NCBI RefSeq assembly: GCF_024436375.1
Contig: NZ_JAFMZM010000002.1
Location: forward strand, 806,001-870,000
Length of the DNA: 64,000 nucleotides
Reading direction: 5' to 3'
DNA from: Nocardioides astragali
Lineage (GTDB): Bacteria > Actinomycetota > Actinomycetes > Propionibacteriales > Nocardioidaceae
A program made the position numbers and the translations under genes. The first letter of the stretch is position 1, and each line of letters begins with the position of its first letter. The notes below the pieces were generated by a model. It was not told where the DNA came from. It made no database searches and was given only the letters and a program-made list of their open reading frames with translations. Shown piece by piece: positions 24,710 through 34,923 of the stretch.

Positions 24710-27490
24710 TCAGTCATCGGTGTTCTCTGGTCGGTTCGAGTCGTGCCGCTTGGCGCCTGTTTCGGGGTGGGCGCGCCGCCCGCTTGCCTGGAGCGCTTTG
24801 TTGAGAACGGATCTGTCGAGCGCGCCAGAGTGGACGAGCTGCTCGAGGACGCGGAGGACGATCGATGGCGCGTCGACCCCGAAGTGCTGCCGCAACGCTC
24901 CGCGGGTGTCGGAGAGGCCGAATCCATCAGTGCCAAGGGAGGCCCAGGTGCCAGGTACGAACGGCGCGATCTGATCCGGGACAGCTCGCATCCAGTCCGA
25001 GACCGCCACCACCGGGCCCGGCGCATCGCGGAGGCGGCTGGTGACGTACGCCTCCCTTCGAAGACCGTCCGGGTGCAGGAGATTCCACTCGTCGGCGGCC
25101 AGCGCGTCGCGGCGTAGCTGCGTCCACGAGGTCACGGACCACACGTCGGCGTTGACGGACCACTCGCGTCGCAGGAGCTCCTGTGCCTCCAGCGCCCATG
25201 GCATTGCGATGCCGGATGCCAGGATCTGTGCGCCCGGTCCCTCCCCCGCATCGGCTGGGGAGTACCGGTGCATCCCAGCCAGAATTCCGCTGATGTCGAC
25301 CTCTGCTGGCTGCGCCGGTTGAACGATCGGCTCGTTGTAGAGGGTGAGGTAGTAGAAGACGTTCGGGTCCTCACCGGCGCGAGGCTCGCCGTACATGCGC
25401 CGCAACGCCTCGGCGACGATGTGGCCGAGCTCGAAGGCGTACGCGGCGTCGTAGGACAGGCACGCCGGGTTCGTGGAGGCGAGTAGCAGCGAGTGTCCGT
25501 CCTGGTGCTGGAGGCCCTCACCGTTGAGGGTGGTGCGTCCCGCGGTGGCTCCCAGCAGGAAGCCACGCGTCATCTGGTCGGCGGCAGCCCAGAACTCGTC
25601 GCCGGTGCGCTGCAACCCGAACATCGAGTAGAAGATGTAGAGCGGGATCATCGGCTCGCCGTGGGTGGCGTACGAGGTTCCGGCGGCGGTCCACGATGCC
25701 GCCGCGCCCGCTTCGGTGATGCCCTCGTGCAGCAGCACGCCCTCGGTGTCCTCCTGGTAGCTCAGGAGCAGGTCCCGGTCCACAGACAGATAGGTCTGTC
25801 CTTGTGGGGAGTAGATCTTCTTGGAGGGGAACAGGGAGTCGAGCCCGAAGGTACGCGCTTCGTCCGGGATGATCGGCACGAAGCGGTGGCCCATTCCCGG
25901 GTCCTTCATGAGGTCCTTGAGCAGCCGCACGAACGCCATCGTGGTGGCGACCTTCTGTGATCCTGTGCCGCGCCGGGAGACGGCGTAGGCCGTGTCGGCG
26001 GGAAGGTCGAGTGGCGCGCTCGCGCCGCGGCGTGCCGGGAGGTAGCCGCCGAGGGCGAGCCGGCGCTCGTGGAGGTAGTCCATCTCGGCCGATCGGTCCG
26101 CGGGCCGGTAGTAGGGCGGCAGGGTCTCGTCCAGACTGGAGTCGGGGATGTCGAGGTGCAAACGGTCGCGGAATCCCTTGAGGTCGCTCAGCGTCAGCTT
26201 CTTCATCTGGTGGGTTGAGTTGCGGCCCTCGAAGTGCGAGCCCAAGGTCCAACCCTTGATGGTCTTGGCAAGGATGACCGTCGGCTGACCGTGATGCTCG
26301 GTGGCCGACCGGTAGGCGGCGTAGAGCTTGCGGTCGTCGTGCCCGCCACGTTTGAGTCCCCAGATCTGCTCGTCGGTCAAGTCGCGGACCATGGCTCGAG
26401 TGCGCGGGTCGCGGTCGAAGAAGTGCTCGCGTACGAACGCCCCGGACTCGGCCTTGTAGGTCTGGAAGTCGCCATCGGGAGTCGCGTTCATCAGGTCGAC
26501 CAGTGCCCCGTCGACATCGATCGCGAGGAGCTGGTCCCACTCGCGACCCCAGATGACCTTGATGACGTTCCAGCCGGCGCCACGGAAGAAGGCCTCGAGC
26601 TCCTGGATGATCTTTCCGTTGCCTCGGACCGGCCCGTCGAGTCGCTGCAGGTTGCAGTTGATGACGAAGGTGAGGTTGTCCAGCCCTTCGCGGGCTGCAA
26701 CCCCGATCGCGCCGAGCGACTCGGGTTCGTCCATCTCGCCGTCCCCGAGAAATGCCCAGACACGCTGCTCGCTGGTGTCCTTGATCTGCCGGTTGAGCAG
26801 GTACCGGTTGAACCGCGCCTGGTAGATGGCGTTGAGGGGCGTGAGACCCATCGAGACGGTGGGGAACTCCCAGAAGTGCGGCATCCGCCGTGGGTGCGGA
26901 TAGGACGGCAGACCGCCCCAGGCTCCGGCTGGGGAGGACTCTTGCCTGAACCGGTCGAGCTGGTGCACGTCCAACCGGCCTTCGAGGAACGCGCGGGCGT
27001 AGATGCCGGGCGAGGCGTGACCTTGGAAGTAGACCTGGTCACCGCCGCCGGGGTGGCCTCGCCCACGGAAGAAGTGGTTGAAGCCCACCTCGTACAACGC
27101 GGCGGCCGAGGCGTAGGTCGAGATGTGGCCGCCGACCTCGACTCCGGCGCGTTGGGCTCGGTGAACCATGATCGCGGCGTTCCACCGGATGTAGGCGCGG
27201 ATGCGCCGCTCGATGAGCTCGTCTCCCGGAAATGGTGGCTCCAGCTCCGGCGGGATGGTGTTGATGTAGTCCGTGGTACCGGGCACAGGAACGGCAACGT
27301 GCTGTTCGCGGGCTCGTTGCAACATGCTGAGCATCAGGTAGTGCGCCCGGTTGCGGCCCGCGCGGTCGACCACCGCGTCGAATGACTCGAGCCATTCCAT
27401 GGTCTCGGATGCGTCGGAGTCGAGCAGTTGGCTGCTCAGCGTCCCGGCGGGGGCGGTGCTTGAGGTCGTATCGGACGGTTGATCGCGCAT
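24710..27490 (-). CDS. aceE: pyruvate dehydrogenase E1 component, homodimeric type
   Basis: A 926-residue thiamine-diphosphate enzyme that decarboxylates pyruvate and acetylates lipoyl-E2 in the pyruvate dehydrogenase complex. The length and whole-chain similarity match the single-chain AceE type. The ThDP/Mg site is '[20 protein letters not shown]' followed by '[18 protein letters not shown]'. The active-site His region is '[20 protein letters not shown]', and '[19 protein letters not shown]' belongs to the pyrimidine domain. No E2 or E3 gene is nearby, so it would rely on subunits encoded elsewhere. An additional chromosomal copy is likely but not visible. The Shine-Dalgarno is weak. The divergent PucR-type gene is the obvious candidate regulator. 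Confidence 0.95.
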   Translation of the reverse strand: MRDQPSDTTSSTAPAGTLSSQLLDSDASETMEWLESFDAVVDRAGRNRAHYLMLSMLQRAREQHVAVPVPGTTDYINTIPPELEPPFPGDELIERRIRAYIRWNAAIMVHRAQRAGVEVGGHISTYASAAALYEVGFNHFFRGRGHPGGGDQVYFQGHASPGIYARAFLEGRLDVHQLDRFRQESSPAGAWGGLPSYPHPRRMPHFWEFPTVSMGLTPLNAIYQARFNRYLLNRQIKDTSEQRVWAFLGDGEMDEPESLGAIGVAAREGLDNLTFVINCNLQRLDGPVRGNGKIIQELEAFFRGAGWNVIKVIWGREWDQLLAIDVDGALVDLMNATPDGDFQTYKAESGAFVREHFFDRDPRTRAMVRDLTDEQIWGLKRGGHDDRKLYAAYRSATEHHGQPTVILAKTIKGWTLGSHFEGRNSTHQMKKLTLSDLKGFRDRLHLDIPDSSLDETLPPYYRPADRSAEMDYLHERRLALGGYLPARRGASAPLDLPADTAYAVSRRGTGSQKVATTMAFVRLLKDLMKDPGMGHRFVPIIPDEARTFGLDSLFPSKKIYSPQGQTYLSVDRDLLLSYQEDTEGVLLHEGITEAGAAASWTAAGTSYATHGEPMIPLYIFYSMFGLQRTGDEFWAAADQMTRGFLLGATAGRTTLNGEGLQHQDGHSLLLASTNPACLSYDAAYAFELGHIVAEALRRMYGEPRAGEDPNVFYYLTLYNEPIVQPAQPAEVDISGILAGMHRYSPADAGEGPGAQILASGIAMPWALEAQELLRREWSVNADVWSVTSWTQLRRDALAADEWNLLHPDGLRREAYVTSRLRDAPGPVVAVSDWMRAVPDQIAPFVPGTWASLGTDGFGLSDTRGALRQHFGVDAPSIVLRVLEQLVHSGALDRSVLNKALQASGRRAHPETGAKRHDSNRPENTDD

Positions 27491-27743
27491 GAGAGATCTT
27501 GGCGTTGCAATGGTGCCGGGGTGCAGGTCACTGGCCGGTCAAGAAGCTTCTCCCGTGGGTGCCGCAGCCCGGCAAGCAACGTGGCGTCATCGGCGCTGGG
27601 CAGCACGAACCCAAGGCCCCCAGCGCCAGTACGAGTGGCGTGAGCCGTGTCGTGACTTCGCGTCGGGTTGCCGAGTCCCGGCATCGAGGCGTCTACTAGA
27701 AGGGGCCAAATGGGTTCGTCTCGGCAGGGTGAACGGATGCAGG

Positions 27744-29009
27744 ATGGGAATCGCGGACGACTCGACGCGGGGGAACCGGAGGGCCGCGAAGGACACGGAG
27801 GCCGCTGTCGGAGACGACGATTGGCTGCGCCAAGTGGCGCAGGCGGCCTGCCACGACGCTGGCGGTGTTTCTGAGGAGCTCCTCGGCGACTACCTGCGGA
27901 TGCTCGCCGAGGCCGCCATCTCGGGGCGCCGACCCGCCCGCAGCGAGCTCGCTGCGGTGCGCCTGCTCGGTCGGCGCGCCGCCGAGACCGGCGTCTCCGC
28001 CGGCCACGGGGTGAACCTGTACCTCTCCGCTGCCCGACGGGTGTGGGACGAGCTCCCGGCGGTAGTCCGCATACGCAACAGCGCGGCTGTACGAGCAGCC
28101 GCCGAGGCGGTGCTCCAGGTCGTCGAGGATGCGGTGGCTGCCTTCGCCGAGGGACACGGCGAAGCAGGCCGCGAACTGGTGCGACGCGAGGAATCGCTTC
28201 GACGAGAGCTGATCGACGACCTGCTTCGTGGCGACGCCCACCTCGGCGAGCTCGTCGAGCGCGCCGAACCGTTCGGACTGGATCTGACTCGCGCCCACCA
28301 GGTGGCCCTGGCACGACCAGAGCGGCGCTTGCCCGTCATCGACGCCGCGATCAGCTCGTTGGAACGCGTGGTGCTGGACCGCTTCGGGGATCGGGACGTG
28401 CTCGTGGCCACGAAGGACGGCCTCGTCGTGGTCATCGCGTTGGCCGATGACGACCCGCAGTCCGGGACGGATCGGCGCGCGACGCGAGCCGGCCTCGGCA
28501 CTCTCATCCACGCGGAGCTCAGCCGCCTTCGGCGTGGCTCGCCGTGGCGCGTCGCTGTTGGTCGCGCGCACCCGGGGGCCTATGGAATCGCGCGCTCGTA
28601 TGAGGAGGCTCGCGAGGGGCTCACCACGGCGGCACGGTTGAGCCTGGAGACTCCGATCGTGGAGGCGAAGGACTTGCTGATCTACCGGGTCCTGTTCCGC
28701 GACCAGCCGGCCATCGTCGACCTGGTCCACTCGACCCTCAACCCGCTCCGCCACGCGCGTGGCGGTGCCCGTCCGTTGCTCGACACGCTCGAGGCCTACT
28801 TCGACTGTGGCGGGGTCGCCACGGCCGCCGCCGTCCAGCTGCATCTGTCGGTGCGGGCGGTCACCTACCGGCTGGCTCGAGTTCGGGCGTTGACCGGCTT
28901 CGACGCCACCGACCCACAGCACCGGTTCACCCTGCATGCGGCGGTCCTGGGTGCGAAGCTGCTCGGCTGGCCCGAGCACGACCTTCCACCTCCAACCGTG
29001 GGGTCCTAG
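27744..29009 (+). CDS. PucR/CdaR-family transcriptional regulator
   Basis: A 421-residue regulator. The N-terminal two thirds are a helical sensor and GGDEF-like PucR region, with 'PWRVAVGRAHPGAYGIARSY' in the middle. The C-terminus is the family's helix-turn-helix: 'LLDTLEAYFDCGGVATAAAV' then 'LHLSVRAVTYRLARVRAL'. ATG 27744 is proposed from where family similarity starts; its ribosome binding site is weak, and the frame is open to 27489. It is divergent from aceE across 253 bp, so autoregulation and control of aceE by a carbon or nitrogen metabolite is plausible (inference). Confidence 0.85.
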   Translation: MGIADDSTRGNRRAAKDTEAAVGDDDWLRQVAQAACHDAGGVSEELLGDYLRMLAEAAISGRRPARSELAAVRLLGRRAAETGVSAGHGVNLYLSAARRVWDELPAVVRIRNSAAVRAAAEAVLQVVEDAVAAFAEGHGEAGRELVRREESLRRELIDDLLRGDAHLGELVERAEPFGLDLTRAHQVALARPERRLPVIDAAISSLERVVLDRFGDRDVLVATKDGLVVVIALADDDPQSGTDRRATRAGLGTLIHAELSRLRRGSPWRVAVGRAHPGAYGIARSYEEAREGLTTAARLSLETPIVEAKDLLIYRVLFRDQPAIVDLVHSTLNPLRHARGGARPLLDTLEAYFDCGGVATAAAVQLHLSVRAVTYRLARVRALTGFDATDPQHRFTLHAAVLGAKLLGWPEHDLPPPTVGS

Positions 29010-29078
29010 GAGGTCGAGATCGACTCCGGCGGTCCATGCGCCGATGGGGCAACTGGTTTGGGTCCTGCTGCGACGACC

Positions 29079-29630
29079 TCACGAGTGCAGGCGGCTTTCC
29101 ACGAGCGAGCGTGGGAGCCTCTCGGGGCTGGGATACGCGACCAGGATCCGGATGCCGTCAGGGTCACGGCTCTCCAGGAAGCTCACCCCGCCGCCCGCGT
29201 AGGTGTAGGTCCTGGAGGTCCTGCCCCCACGGTCCTTGATGGCCTGTTCCAGGTCAGCCAACGCGCCAGCGGTCTCCACGGCCCACATCAGGTATTGCAC
29301 ACCAATTCCGCCCAACGGGTGTGACGCCCTGCTTCCTTTGGCGATCAAGTAGATCTGGAAGCCGCCCGGGGCAAGAAGCAGGGCCGCACCGGAACTCAAG
29401 ATCGTGACCTCGCACGAGAACATGTCCCGGTAGAACCCAACTGAACGACCGAGCTCAGACACGAACACCACCGATGACGTAACCCGAGCCGAGCACTCGA
29501 CACCCTTCTTCTCGACCTCCTCATCCGGGCGGGAACGTCCGGAACGACTTCGCCCGCGGAGCCGAGAATGATCTGCCCGCGCACGCGGTTGGCCGTGCTC
29601 AGGAGTCGGCTGTTGCGCCCGGTCGTTCAT
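29079..29630 (-). CDS. VOC-superfamily (glyoxalase/dioxygenase-fold) protein
   Basis: A 183-residue protein whose residues about 48-170 form a vicinal-oxygen-chelate fold: 'SVVFVSELGRSVGFYRDMF' opens the first beta-alpha-beta unit, and 'VSFLESRDPDGIRILVAY' carries the usual final acidic metal-ligand region. The first 45 residues are polar, basic and unlike the family, so the true start may be further in, although no in-frame ATG or GTG with a good ribosome binding site was found there. It could be a lyase, a dioxygenase or a resistance protein. It is convergent with the PucR gene and downstream of the slipin gene. Confidence 0.75.
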   Translation of the reverse strand: MNDRAQQPTPEHGQPRARADHSRLRGRSRSGRSRPDEEVEKKGVECSARVTSSVVFVSELGRSVGFYRDMFSCEVTILSSGAALLLAPGGFQIYLIAKGSRASHPLGGIGVQYLMWAVETAGALADLEQAIKDRGGRTSRTYTYAGGGVSFLESRDPDGIRILVAYPSPERLPRSLVESRLHS

Positions 29631-29772
29631 CGGTCTCAATCTCCGACCTTGCCTGGTGTGGTCAGTTCGTGTCGTCGCGTGCCCTCGCGCGGCTCTGAGC
29701 GCGCTACCAACGTCCTCATGCCCCTGCCATGTCGGTTGCTTCCGCGTTGGTCGGCAGGTGGGGCTTCACCGC

Positions 29773-30705
29773 TCAACCGCACTGGTCCGGCATGAATCCC
29801 CAGGCGGGCGGCTGTGAGTACGTGCCCTTTCCGGCTGGAGCCTGGGCGTCAGAGTGTGGTGACGCGGCGTTTTCCGGAGCGATCTGGCGTGTCCGCGGGT
29901 CGCTCACGGTAATGCCCTCGGGCGTGCTCGGCTTGGCCGGCTCGGCTGGCGTCCCCCGCTCGAGGAATCGCAACAGCTCGACCGGGAACGGCAGAACCAG
30001 GGTCGAGTTCCTCTCCGCCGCGACCTCCACCACCGTCTGGAGGAGCCGCAGCTGGAGTGCCGCGGGGTGCTCGGCCATGACCTCCGCGGCCTCCGCCAGC
30101 TTCTCGGATGCCTGGCGTTCGCCGTCCGCGGTAATGATCCGGGCGCGTCGCTCCCGTTCGGCCTCGGCCTGCCGCGACATCGAGCGCTTCATGGTGTCCG
30201 GCAACGCGACGTCCTTGATCTCGACCCGGTCGATGTGGACGCCCCAGTCGATCGCTGGACTGTTGATCATGATCTCCATGCCCCGGTTGAGCTGCTCTCG
30301 ATCGGAGAGCAGGTCGTCGAGGTCGCTCTTGCCGATGATCGAGCGCAGAGAGGCCTGCGCGACCTGCTGCATGGCGGCCAGATAGTTCTGCACATCCACG
30401 GCCGCCCGGACGGGGTTCATCACATTGAAGTAGACGACGGCATCGACCCGCACGGTGACGTTGTCACGGGTGATCCCGTCCTGCGCCGGGACCGGCATCG
30501 TGATGATCTGCATGTTGACCTTCTCCAGCCGGTCAACGACCGGGATCAACAGCGCGAGACCTGGCCCCCTCAGCGTTGGGCGCACCCGCCCAAACCGATA
30601 GACGACGCCTCTCTCGTACTGCTTGACCACGCGCACGCTCGACGCGGCGATGACCAGCGCCAAGGCGCCTACCAGTCCGATCAGAAGTAGCAAGCTCATC
30701 TTCAT
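29773..30705 (-). CDS. slipin (stomatin/prohibitin-like SPFH protein)
   Basis: A 310-residue SPFH-domain protein anchored by one N-terminal helix ('MSLLLLIGLVGALALVI'). Typical segments are 'VVKQYERGVVYRFGRV', 'GPGLALLIPVVDRLEKVNMQ', 'DAVVYFNVMNPVRAAVDVQ' and 'LRSIIGKSDLDDLLSDREQL'. After the SPFH domain come a helical region rich in Glu and Ala and a disordered Pro-rich tail. Slipins form membrane-associated oligomers; the usual partner NfeD is not next to it. The ATG at 30705 has GAAGGAAAGAGGG upstream. The role in this island is probably membrane stress; this is inference. Confidence 0.92.
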   Translation of the reverse strand: MKMSLLLLIGLVGALALVIAASSVRVVKQYERGVVYRFGRVRPTLRGPGLALLIPVVDRLEKVNMQIITMPVPAQDGITRDNVTVRVDAVVYFNVMNPVRAAVDVQNYLAAMQQVAQASLRSIIGKSDLDDLLSDREQLNRGMEIMINSPAIDWGVHIDRVEIKDVALPDTMKRSMSRQAEAERERRARIITADGERQASEKLAEAAEVMAEHPAALQLRLLQTVVEVAAERNSTLVLPFPVELLRFLERGTPAEPAKPSTPEGITVSDPRTRQIAPENAASPHSDAQAPAGKGTYSQPPAWGFMPDQCG

Positions 30706-31484
30706 CCCTCTTTCCTTCGGCCCGGTGGCCCCACCGTGTGGAGTGCCCAGCGCCTTCGTCGACGTCCTCCCAGACCTTGCTCGTCCGGCCTCACGACGAA
30801 CTGTGTCGCGCGCGAGCACTCCTCCGTGATGCCCGAGATCGGCGACTGTTCCTGTGCCGGGTTGCCGGGTACCGGCAGCGCAACGCAACGCCGAGGATGC
30901 TTCGAGCATGCTCCGCTGCCTGAGTGCAGTACCCCGAGCTCGCGCGGGAGCCGCACTCGTCTCCTCGGCGGAGCCGTCGGTTGGCGGTTATGCGGTCAGC
31001 AACTGCATCAGCACGGCTGCCTGACTGATCTCGATCCGCTTCGCGGCGGTCAGCAGCGTCACTCTGCCCTGGGTGGCCAATCCCGCGAGATGCCGCAGCG
31101 GCTCCAGGTCACCTTCGCCTGGTGGCCCCGAACCGCCGTCGGCAACACGTGCTTGTGGACTCCGGCGATCTGCCGATCAACCACGGGCAATGAAGCGGAC
31201 CGTAGTCGACCGATCCCCCACAGGGACTCTCTGCGAGAGACCGGGCATCGTGAGGCTGGGTTTCCGGGACCGTAGTTCTCGGAAGGATCGGCTTGTGCGA
31301 GAACAGCGCCGCGCATCGCGCCACGTCTTGGAGAGGACGTTCACCGGCGAGCAGGGAGGACGTCGATCGGAAGATGCAACTGCACGTGTGAGCGGTCATA
31401 TCTGTAGTGCCGCTGGACGCACGTTCTCGGCTCCGCCCAGCGACCCGCGTAAGAAGTTCGCGGGCTGATCACACCAACACAGTC
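30706..31484. other. intergenic stretch with one gene scrap
   Basis: Apart from a DUF488 remnant at 30988-31117 on the minus strand, no gene is supported here. Open frames on both strands lack domains and ribosome binding sites. Confidence 0.5.
30988..31117 (-). pseudogene. DUF488 C-terminal remnant
   Basis: About 42 codons match the end of a DUF488-family protein: 'LEPLRHLAGLATQGRVTLLT' followed by 'AAKRIEISQAAVLMQLL' and TAA. The family usually has 'RVTLLYAARDTEHNNAVVL' here, so this copy is also diverged. The N-terminal two thirds, with the conserved 'VDVR' segment, are missing. Confidence 0.55.
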
Positions 31485-31892
31485 ATGGCCCTCTCCACCG
31501 GATCATCATCGACACCCGCCTGGTGGCGCAGTGAGGTCGACGACGCAGCCTTCTGCGCGGCGGTGTGCGCAGCCTCGGGCGGCGTGCACGGCGCGCTCGT
31601 CGTCCCCCACGCGCGCGAGTCGCTCCCGATGGCGCTCGCGTTCTCGCTGGCCACGCTCGCGCTGGGGGCCGCTGCGTCCGCCCTCGCCCTCAACCCCGGC
31701 CCCTCCGTCTCGGCCGCGGTTGCGGGGTTGCTGTTCGCGGTCGCCGGCGCCTACTTCCTGTCTCGGACCAGCGGCATCCCGGGTCTCGTCGCACACCCAG
31801 AGCCGTTCGACACGCTCGGCACGACCGTCTCCTTGCTAGAGGTGGCCGCGGCGACCGTGGCGGTGCGGCACATCCATCCAAGGAGATACTGA
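31485..31892 (+). CDS. hypothetical membrane protein
   Basis: A 135-residue protein with a polar first 30 residues and about four hydrophobic segments: around residues 34-45, 50-70 ('PMALAFSLATLALGAAA'), 75-95 ('VSAAVAGLLFAVAGAYFL') and 110-128. The function is not recognised. Its stop overlaps the ATG of the next gene by one base (TGATG), and the AGGAG for that gene lies within its last codons, so the two are translated together. It may help to export or anchor the secreted partner; that is inference from the coupling alone. Confidence 0.65.
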   Translation: MALSTGSSSTPAWWRSEVDDAAFCAAVCAASGGVHGALVVPHARESLPMALAFSLATLALGAAASALALNPGPSVSAAVAGLLFAVAGAYFLSRTSGIPGLVAHPEPFDTLGTTVSLLEVAAATVAVRHIHPRRY

Positions 31893-32599
31893 TGAGCACA
31901 TCGATCCTGACCGGCCGCCGTGGCGTGTTCCCCGCCCTCCTGGTCGGGCTGGCCCTGGCCACCGCGCTGGCCACGACCCTGTTCGGCACCGGGCACTCCT
32001 CGCCCGCCGCCCACGCCGAGACCGGCCACAGCCACGCCGCCCCTGCGCTCGCGGCCAAGCCCCAGGCGGCCGCGTTCCAGGACGAGATGCGCAAGCTCTG
32101 GGAGGACCACGTCACCTGGACCCGCCTCGCCATCGTGACCTTCGCCGACGGCTCCGCGGGTTTCGACGCCACCGCCACGCGGCTGCTGAAGAACCAGGAC
32201 GACATCGGGGACGCCATCAAGCCGTTCTACGGCAAGGCCGCCGGTGACGAGCTGACCGCCCTGCTGAAGGACCACATCGGGATCGCCGTCGAGCTGCTCC
32301 AGGCCGCCAAGGCTGGTGACGACGCAGCCTTCGCGCAGGCCCACGCCGCGTGGTACGCCAACTCCGACGACATCGCGGGCTTCCTCGCCGCGGCCAACCC
32401 CCGCTACTGGCCGCAGGCCGCCATGCGCGCGGCGATGAGGGGCCACCTCGACCAGACGCTCGCGGAGGCCAGCCACGAGCTCACCGGTCAGTACGCCAAG
32501 AGCGTGGCCGACTACGACGAGATCCACCACCACATCCTGGGCATGGCGGACGTGCTGAGCGCCGGCATCATTCGCACCTTCCCGCACCGCTTCAACTGA
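31892..32599 (+). CDS. secreted helical protein, conserved LWxxHVxWTR family
   Basis: A 235-residue protein with a signal peptide or N-terminal anchor (about residues 10-33) and a His-rich linker. The helical domain begins with 'LWEDHVTWTRLAIVTFADG' and continues with 'RLLKNQDDIGDAIKPFYG', 'LLKDHIGIAVELLQAAKAGD' and 'WYANSDDIAGFLAAANPRYW'. Similar proteins with the same succession of motifs exist in bacilli and other Gram-positives; some databases mislabel them as glycosyltransferases. The conserved His, Asp and Glu suggest metal or haem binding, but no function is established. It is coupled to the membrane protein upstream and followed by a strong hairpin. Confidence 0.7.
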   Translation: MSTSILTGRRGVFPALLVGLALATALATTLFGTGHSSPAAHAETGHSHAAPALAAKPQAAAFQDEMRKLWEDHVTWTRLAIVTFADGSAGFDATATRLLKNQDDIGDAIKPFYGKAAGDELTALLKDHIGIAVELLQAAKAGDDAAFAQAHAAWYANSDDIAGFLAAANPRYWPQAAMRAAMRGHLDQTLAEASHELTGQYAKSVADYDEIHHHILGMADVLSAGIIRTFPHRFN

Positions 32600-32609
32600 G
32601 CGCTCGGCG

Positions 32610-32649
32610 CCGGGGTCGGTCCACCTGAGCAAAGGTGGACCGACCCCGG
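32610..32649. terminator. bidirectional hairpin terminator
   Basis: A perfect 17-bp inverted repeat (32610-32626 and 32633-32649, 6-nt loop) fills the gap between the convergent secreted-protein gene and the GH15 gene. Confidence 0.85.
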
Positions 32650-34446
32650 TTACGTCTCCGGCGCGGTGTCCTTCAGTGCCAGTGCGGCGGAGACGAGGGT
32701 CGCGTGGGTGAGCGCCTGGGGGTAGTTGCCGAGGTGGGCGCCGGTCGCGGGGTCCATCTCCTCAGCGAGGAGTCCGAGCGGGCTCGCGCGGTCGAGCAGC
32801 GCTTCGAACAGACCCAGGGCCTCGAGGCGTCGTCCCGTGTGAGCCAGCGCCTGGACCAGCCAGAACGAGCACGGCAGGAACGCACCCTCGGCGCCGACAA
32901 GGCCGTCGCGGCCCGGTGGATAGCGGTACAGCAGCGGGCCGCCCGCGGTGAGGTCTGCCCGGATGGCGGCGATGGTGCCTGCTGTCCGGGGCGAGTCGGT
33001 GTCCTCGATGCCGATGACCGGGAGGATCAGGAGCGCGGCGTCGAGGTCCCGGGACCCGTAGGCGCTCGTGTAGGTGCCCGTGGCCGGGTCGTACCCGCGG
33101 GTCCGTACGTCGTCGGCGATCGCATCCCTGGCGCTCCGCCAGCGTCGGAGACGGCGCACGGAGGCTCGATGCGTCTCGGCGATCCGCAGCGCACGGTCGA
33201 GGGCGAGCCAGCCCATCACCTTGGAGTGCACGTGGTGCGCGGCGGCCGCGCGGAGCTCCCAGATGCCGGCGTCCGGTTCCTGCCAGCGGCGGGCCACGAG
33301 GTCGGCGTACCCGCACACCATCCGCCAAGTCTCGCCGTAGAGATGGTGGCCGTTCTGGACCAGCACCCACGCTGCGTCCACGACCCAGCCGTAGCCGTCC
33401 AGCTGATGCTGCTCAGCCGCGCCGTTCCCGACGCGTACCGGAGCGCTCTGCGCATAGCCGGGCCACCCTTCGAGCTCGCGCTCGCGCGGTGCTTGCCGGC
33501 CGTCGAGGGTGAGCAGCACGCCGAGTCGGGGGCGCTGCAGACGACCGGCGTGCAGCAGCCAGCCGAGGAACCGCCGTGCCTCGTCCACCTTGCCCACGCC
33601 GAGGAACGCGGCGATACCGATGCTGGCGTCGCGGGGCCAGGCGAAGCGGTAGTCCCAGTTCCTGCCACCTCCGAGGTGCTCCGGCAGCGAGGTGGTGGGC
33701 GCGGCCACCGGCGCTCCGGAGGGCGAGTACGTCAGCAGCTTCAAGGTCAACAGGCTGCGGATCGCGACGTCGCGGAAGGGCAGCCGCTCGTCGATCTCCT
33801 CGACCCATGCCTGCCAACGCCTGCCGTCCTCGTCCAGGAGGTGCCACGCGGTCGCCGGTGGGACGTGGATGACCGGCTCGCGTTGGGCGACGCTGAGAAC
33901 GAGCGTGACGGGCCGCCCCGGGGTGATGCGAATGAGGGTTGGCCGCCCTGGTTCGACGTCCAGGTCGGGCTCGCAGGAGAGGGAGAGCGCGAGCGACCCC
34001 CACTCACACAGCAGGTCGCCGCTGCGGCGCCGCACGCGCGGCGCCGCGTGCTGCTCGCCTCGGCGCGGGTCGAAGTCGATCCTTGCCTCGACGGCACGGC
34101 CCTCGGCTGACAGGCGCCGCACCAGGACCGTGGCCGGCAGGAGGCGACCAGCGACCTCGGCCACCATCCCCTCGGTCAGGGTGAGTCGCCCGCCGCCCAC
34201 CTGCCAGGTGGTCTGGAGCGTCGCTGTGTGTGGCAGGTAGTGCCGAGTGAGGACCGCTGCCGGTTCGGCCGGTCCTGCCTGGAAGGTTCCGGCGGCATGC
34301 CCGCCGACCAGCCGACCGAACACCGGTGGGCTGTCGAACCGGGGCGCGCACAGCCAGTCGATCGCGCCGTCGGACGAGACCAGGGCCGCGGTGCGCGTGT
34401 CCCCGAGAAGCCCGTAGTCCTCGATCGGACGCGGCTCGACGCGCAT
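32650..34446 (-). CDS. glycoside hydrolase family 15 protein (glucoamylase/trehalase type)
   Basis: A 598-residue enzyme with an N-terminal beta-sandwich domain ('PIEDYGLLGDTRTAALVSSDG', residues about 5-25, is the usual start) and a C-terminal (alpha/alpha)6 barrel. Active-site marks are 'NWDYRFAWPRDASIGIAAFL' and 'EGAFLPCSFWLVQALAHTG', the latter holding the region of the second catalytic acid. In actinobacteria this type includes trehalases and glucan glucohydrolases, so either trehalose or alpha-glucan is the likely substrate. No signal peptide is present, so it is cytosolic. The ATG overlaps the stop of the membrane gene upstream (ATGA), and transaldolase precedes that gene: one carbon-flow operon. 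Confidence 0.92.
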   Translation of the reverse strand: MRVEPRPIEDYGLLGDTRTAALVSSDGAIDWLCAPRFDSPPVFGRLVGGHAAGTFQAGPAEPAAVLTRHYLPHTATLQTTWQVGGGRLTLTEGMVAEVAGRLLPATVLVRRLSAEGRAVEARIDFDPRRGEQHAAPRVRRRSGDLLCEWGSLALSLSCEPDLDVEPGRPTLIRITPGRPVTLVLSVAQREPVIHVPPATAWHLLDEDGRRWQAWVEEIDERLPFRDVAIRSLLTLKLLTYSPSGAPVAAPTTSLPEHLGGGRNWDYRFAWPRDASIGIAAFLGVGKVDEARRFLGWLLHAGRLQRPRLGVLLTLDGRQAPRERELEGWPGYAQSAPVRVGNGAAEQHQLDGYGWVVDAAWVLVQNGHHLYGETWRMVCGYADLVARRWQEPDAGIWELRAAAAHHVHSKVMGWLALDRALRIAETHRASVRRLRRWRSARDAIADDVRTRGYDPATGTYTSAYGSRDLDAALLILPVIGIEDTDSPRTAGTIAAIRADLTAGGPLLYRYPPGRDGLVGAEGAFLPCSFWLVQALAHTGRRLEALGLFEALLDRASPLGLLAEEMDPATGAHLGNYPQALTHATLVSAALALKDTAPET

Positions 34447-34922
34447 CAGGAGACCTCGAGAAGAACGCCCAGGACGGTGCCGTAGACGAGGTGGGCGATG
34501 ATCGCGACGGCGGGCGTCTGGATGCCGTAGTTGAGGGCCAGCAGTCCCGGCGGCTCCAGCACAGCCGTACTGGCCGGCCCTGCCCGCTCGGAGGCCATCC
34601 GGGGATGGACCCCGGGCAGGAGGGGCAGGATGGCGAGCAGCGCGATCGCGACGTGGAGCATCCCGAGCAGCGCCCCGAGCCACCACGTGGCGCGACCGAG
34701 CTGTGCGAATGCCGCCGCATATCCCAGTGCGAAGGCTTGTCCCACGAACAGGTGGATGAAGAATCCGGCGACCCGTGCTCGGTCGGGATCTTCGGTGAGC
34801 AGCGTTCCCAGCACCAGCGGCAGGTCGAGGCGGGTCAGTCCCGCGAGCTGCGCGGTGATCATCACCGCGGTCAGCGCAGTGGTGGCGAGCAGCCCGAACA
34901 GCGCCCAACCGGACCAGTCCAT
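34446..34922 (-). CDS. four-helix membrane protein of unknown function
   Basis: A 158-residue integral membrane protein with four hydrophobic segments: around residues 5-25, 48-68 ('FFIHLFVGQAFALGYAAAF'), 75-98 ('WWLGALLGMLHVAIALLAIL') and 132-155. It starts one base after the transaldolase stop and overlaps GH15 by four bases, so it is part of the operon. No family name can be given with confidence. Confidence 0.7.
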   Translation of the reverse strand: MDWSGWALFGLLATTALTAVMITAQLAGLTRLDLPLVLGTLLTEDPDRARVAGFFIHLFVGQAFALGYAAAFAQLGRATWWLGALLGMLHVAIALLAILPLLPGVHPRMASERAGPASTAVLEPPGLLALNYGIQTPAVAIIAHLVYGTVLGVLLEVS

Positions 34923-34923
34923 C

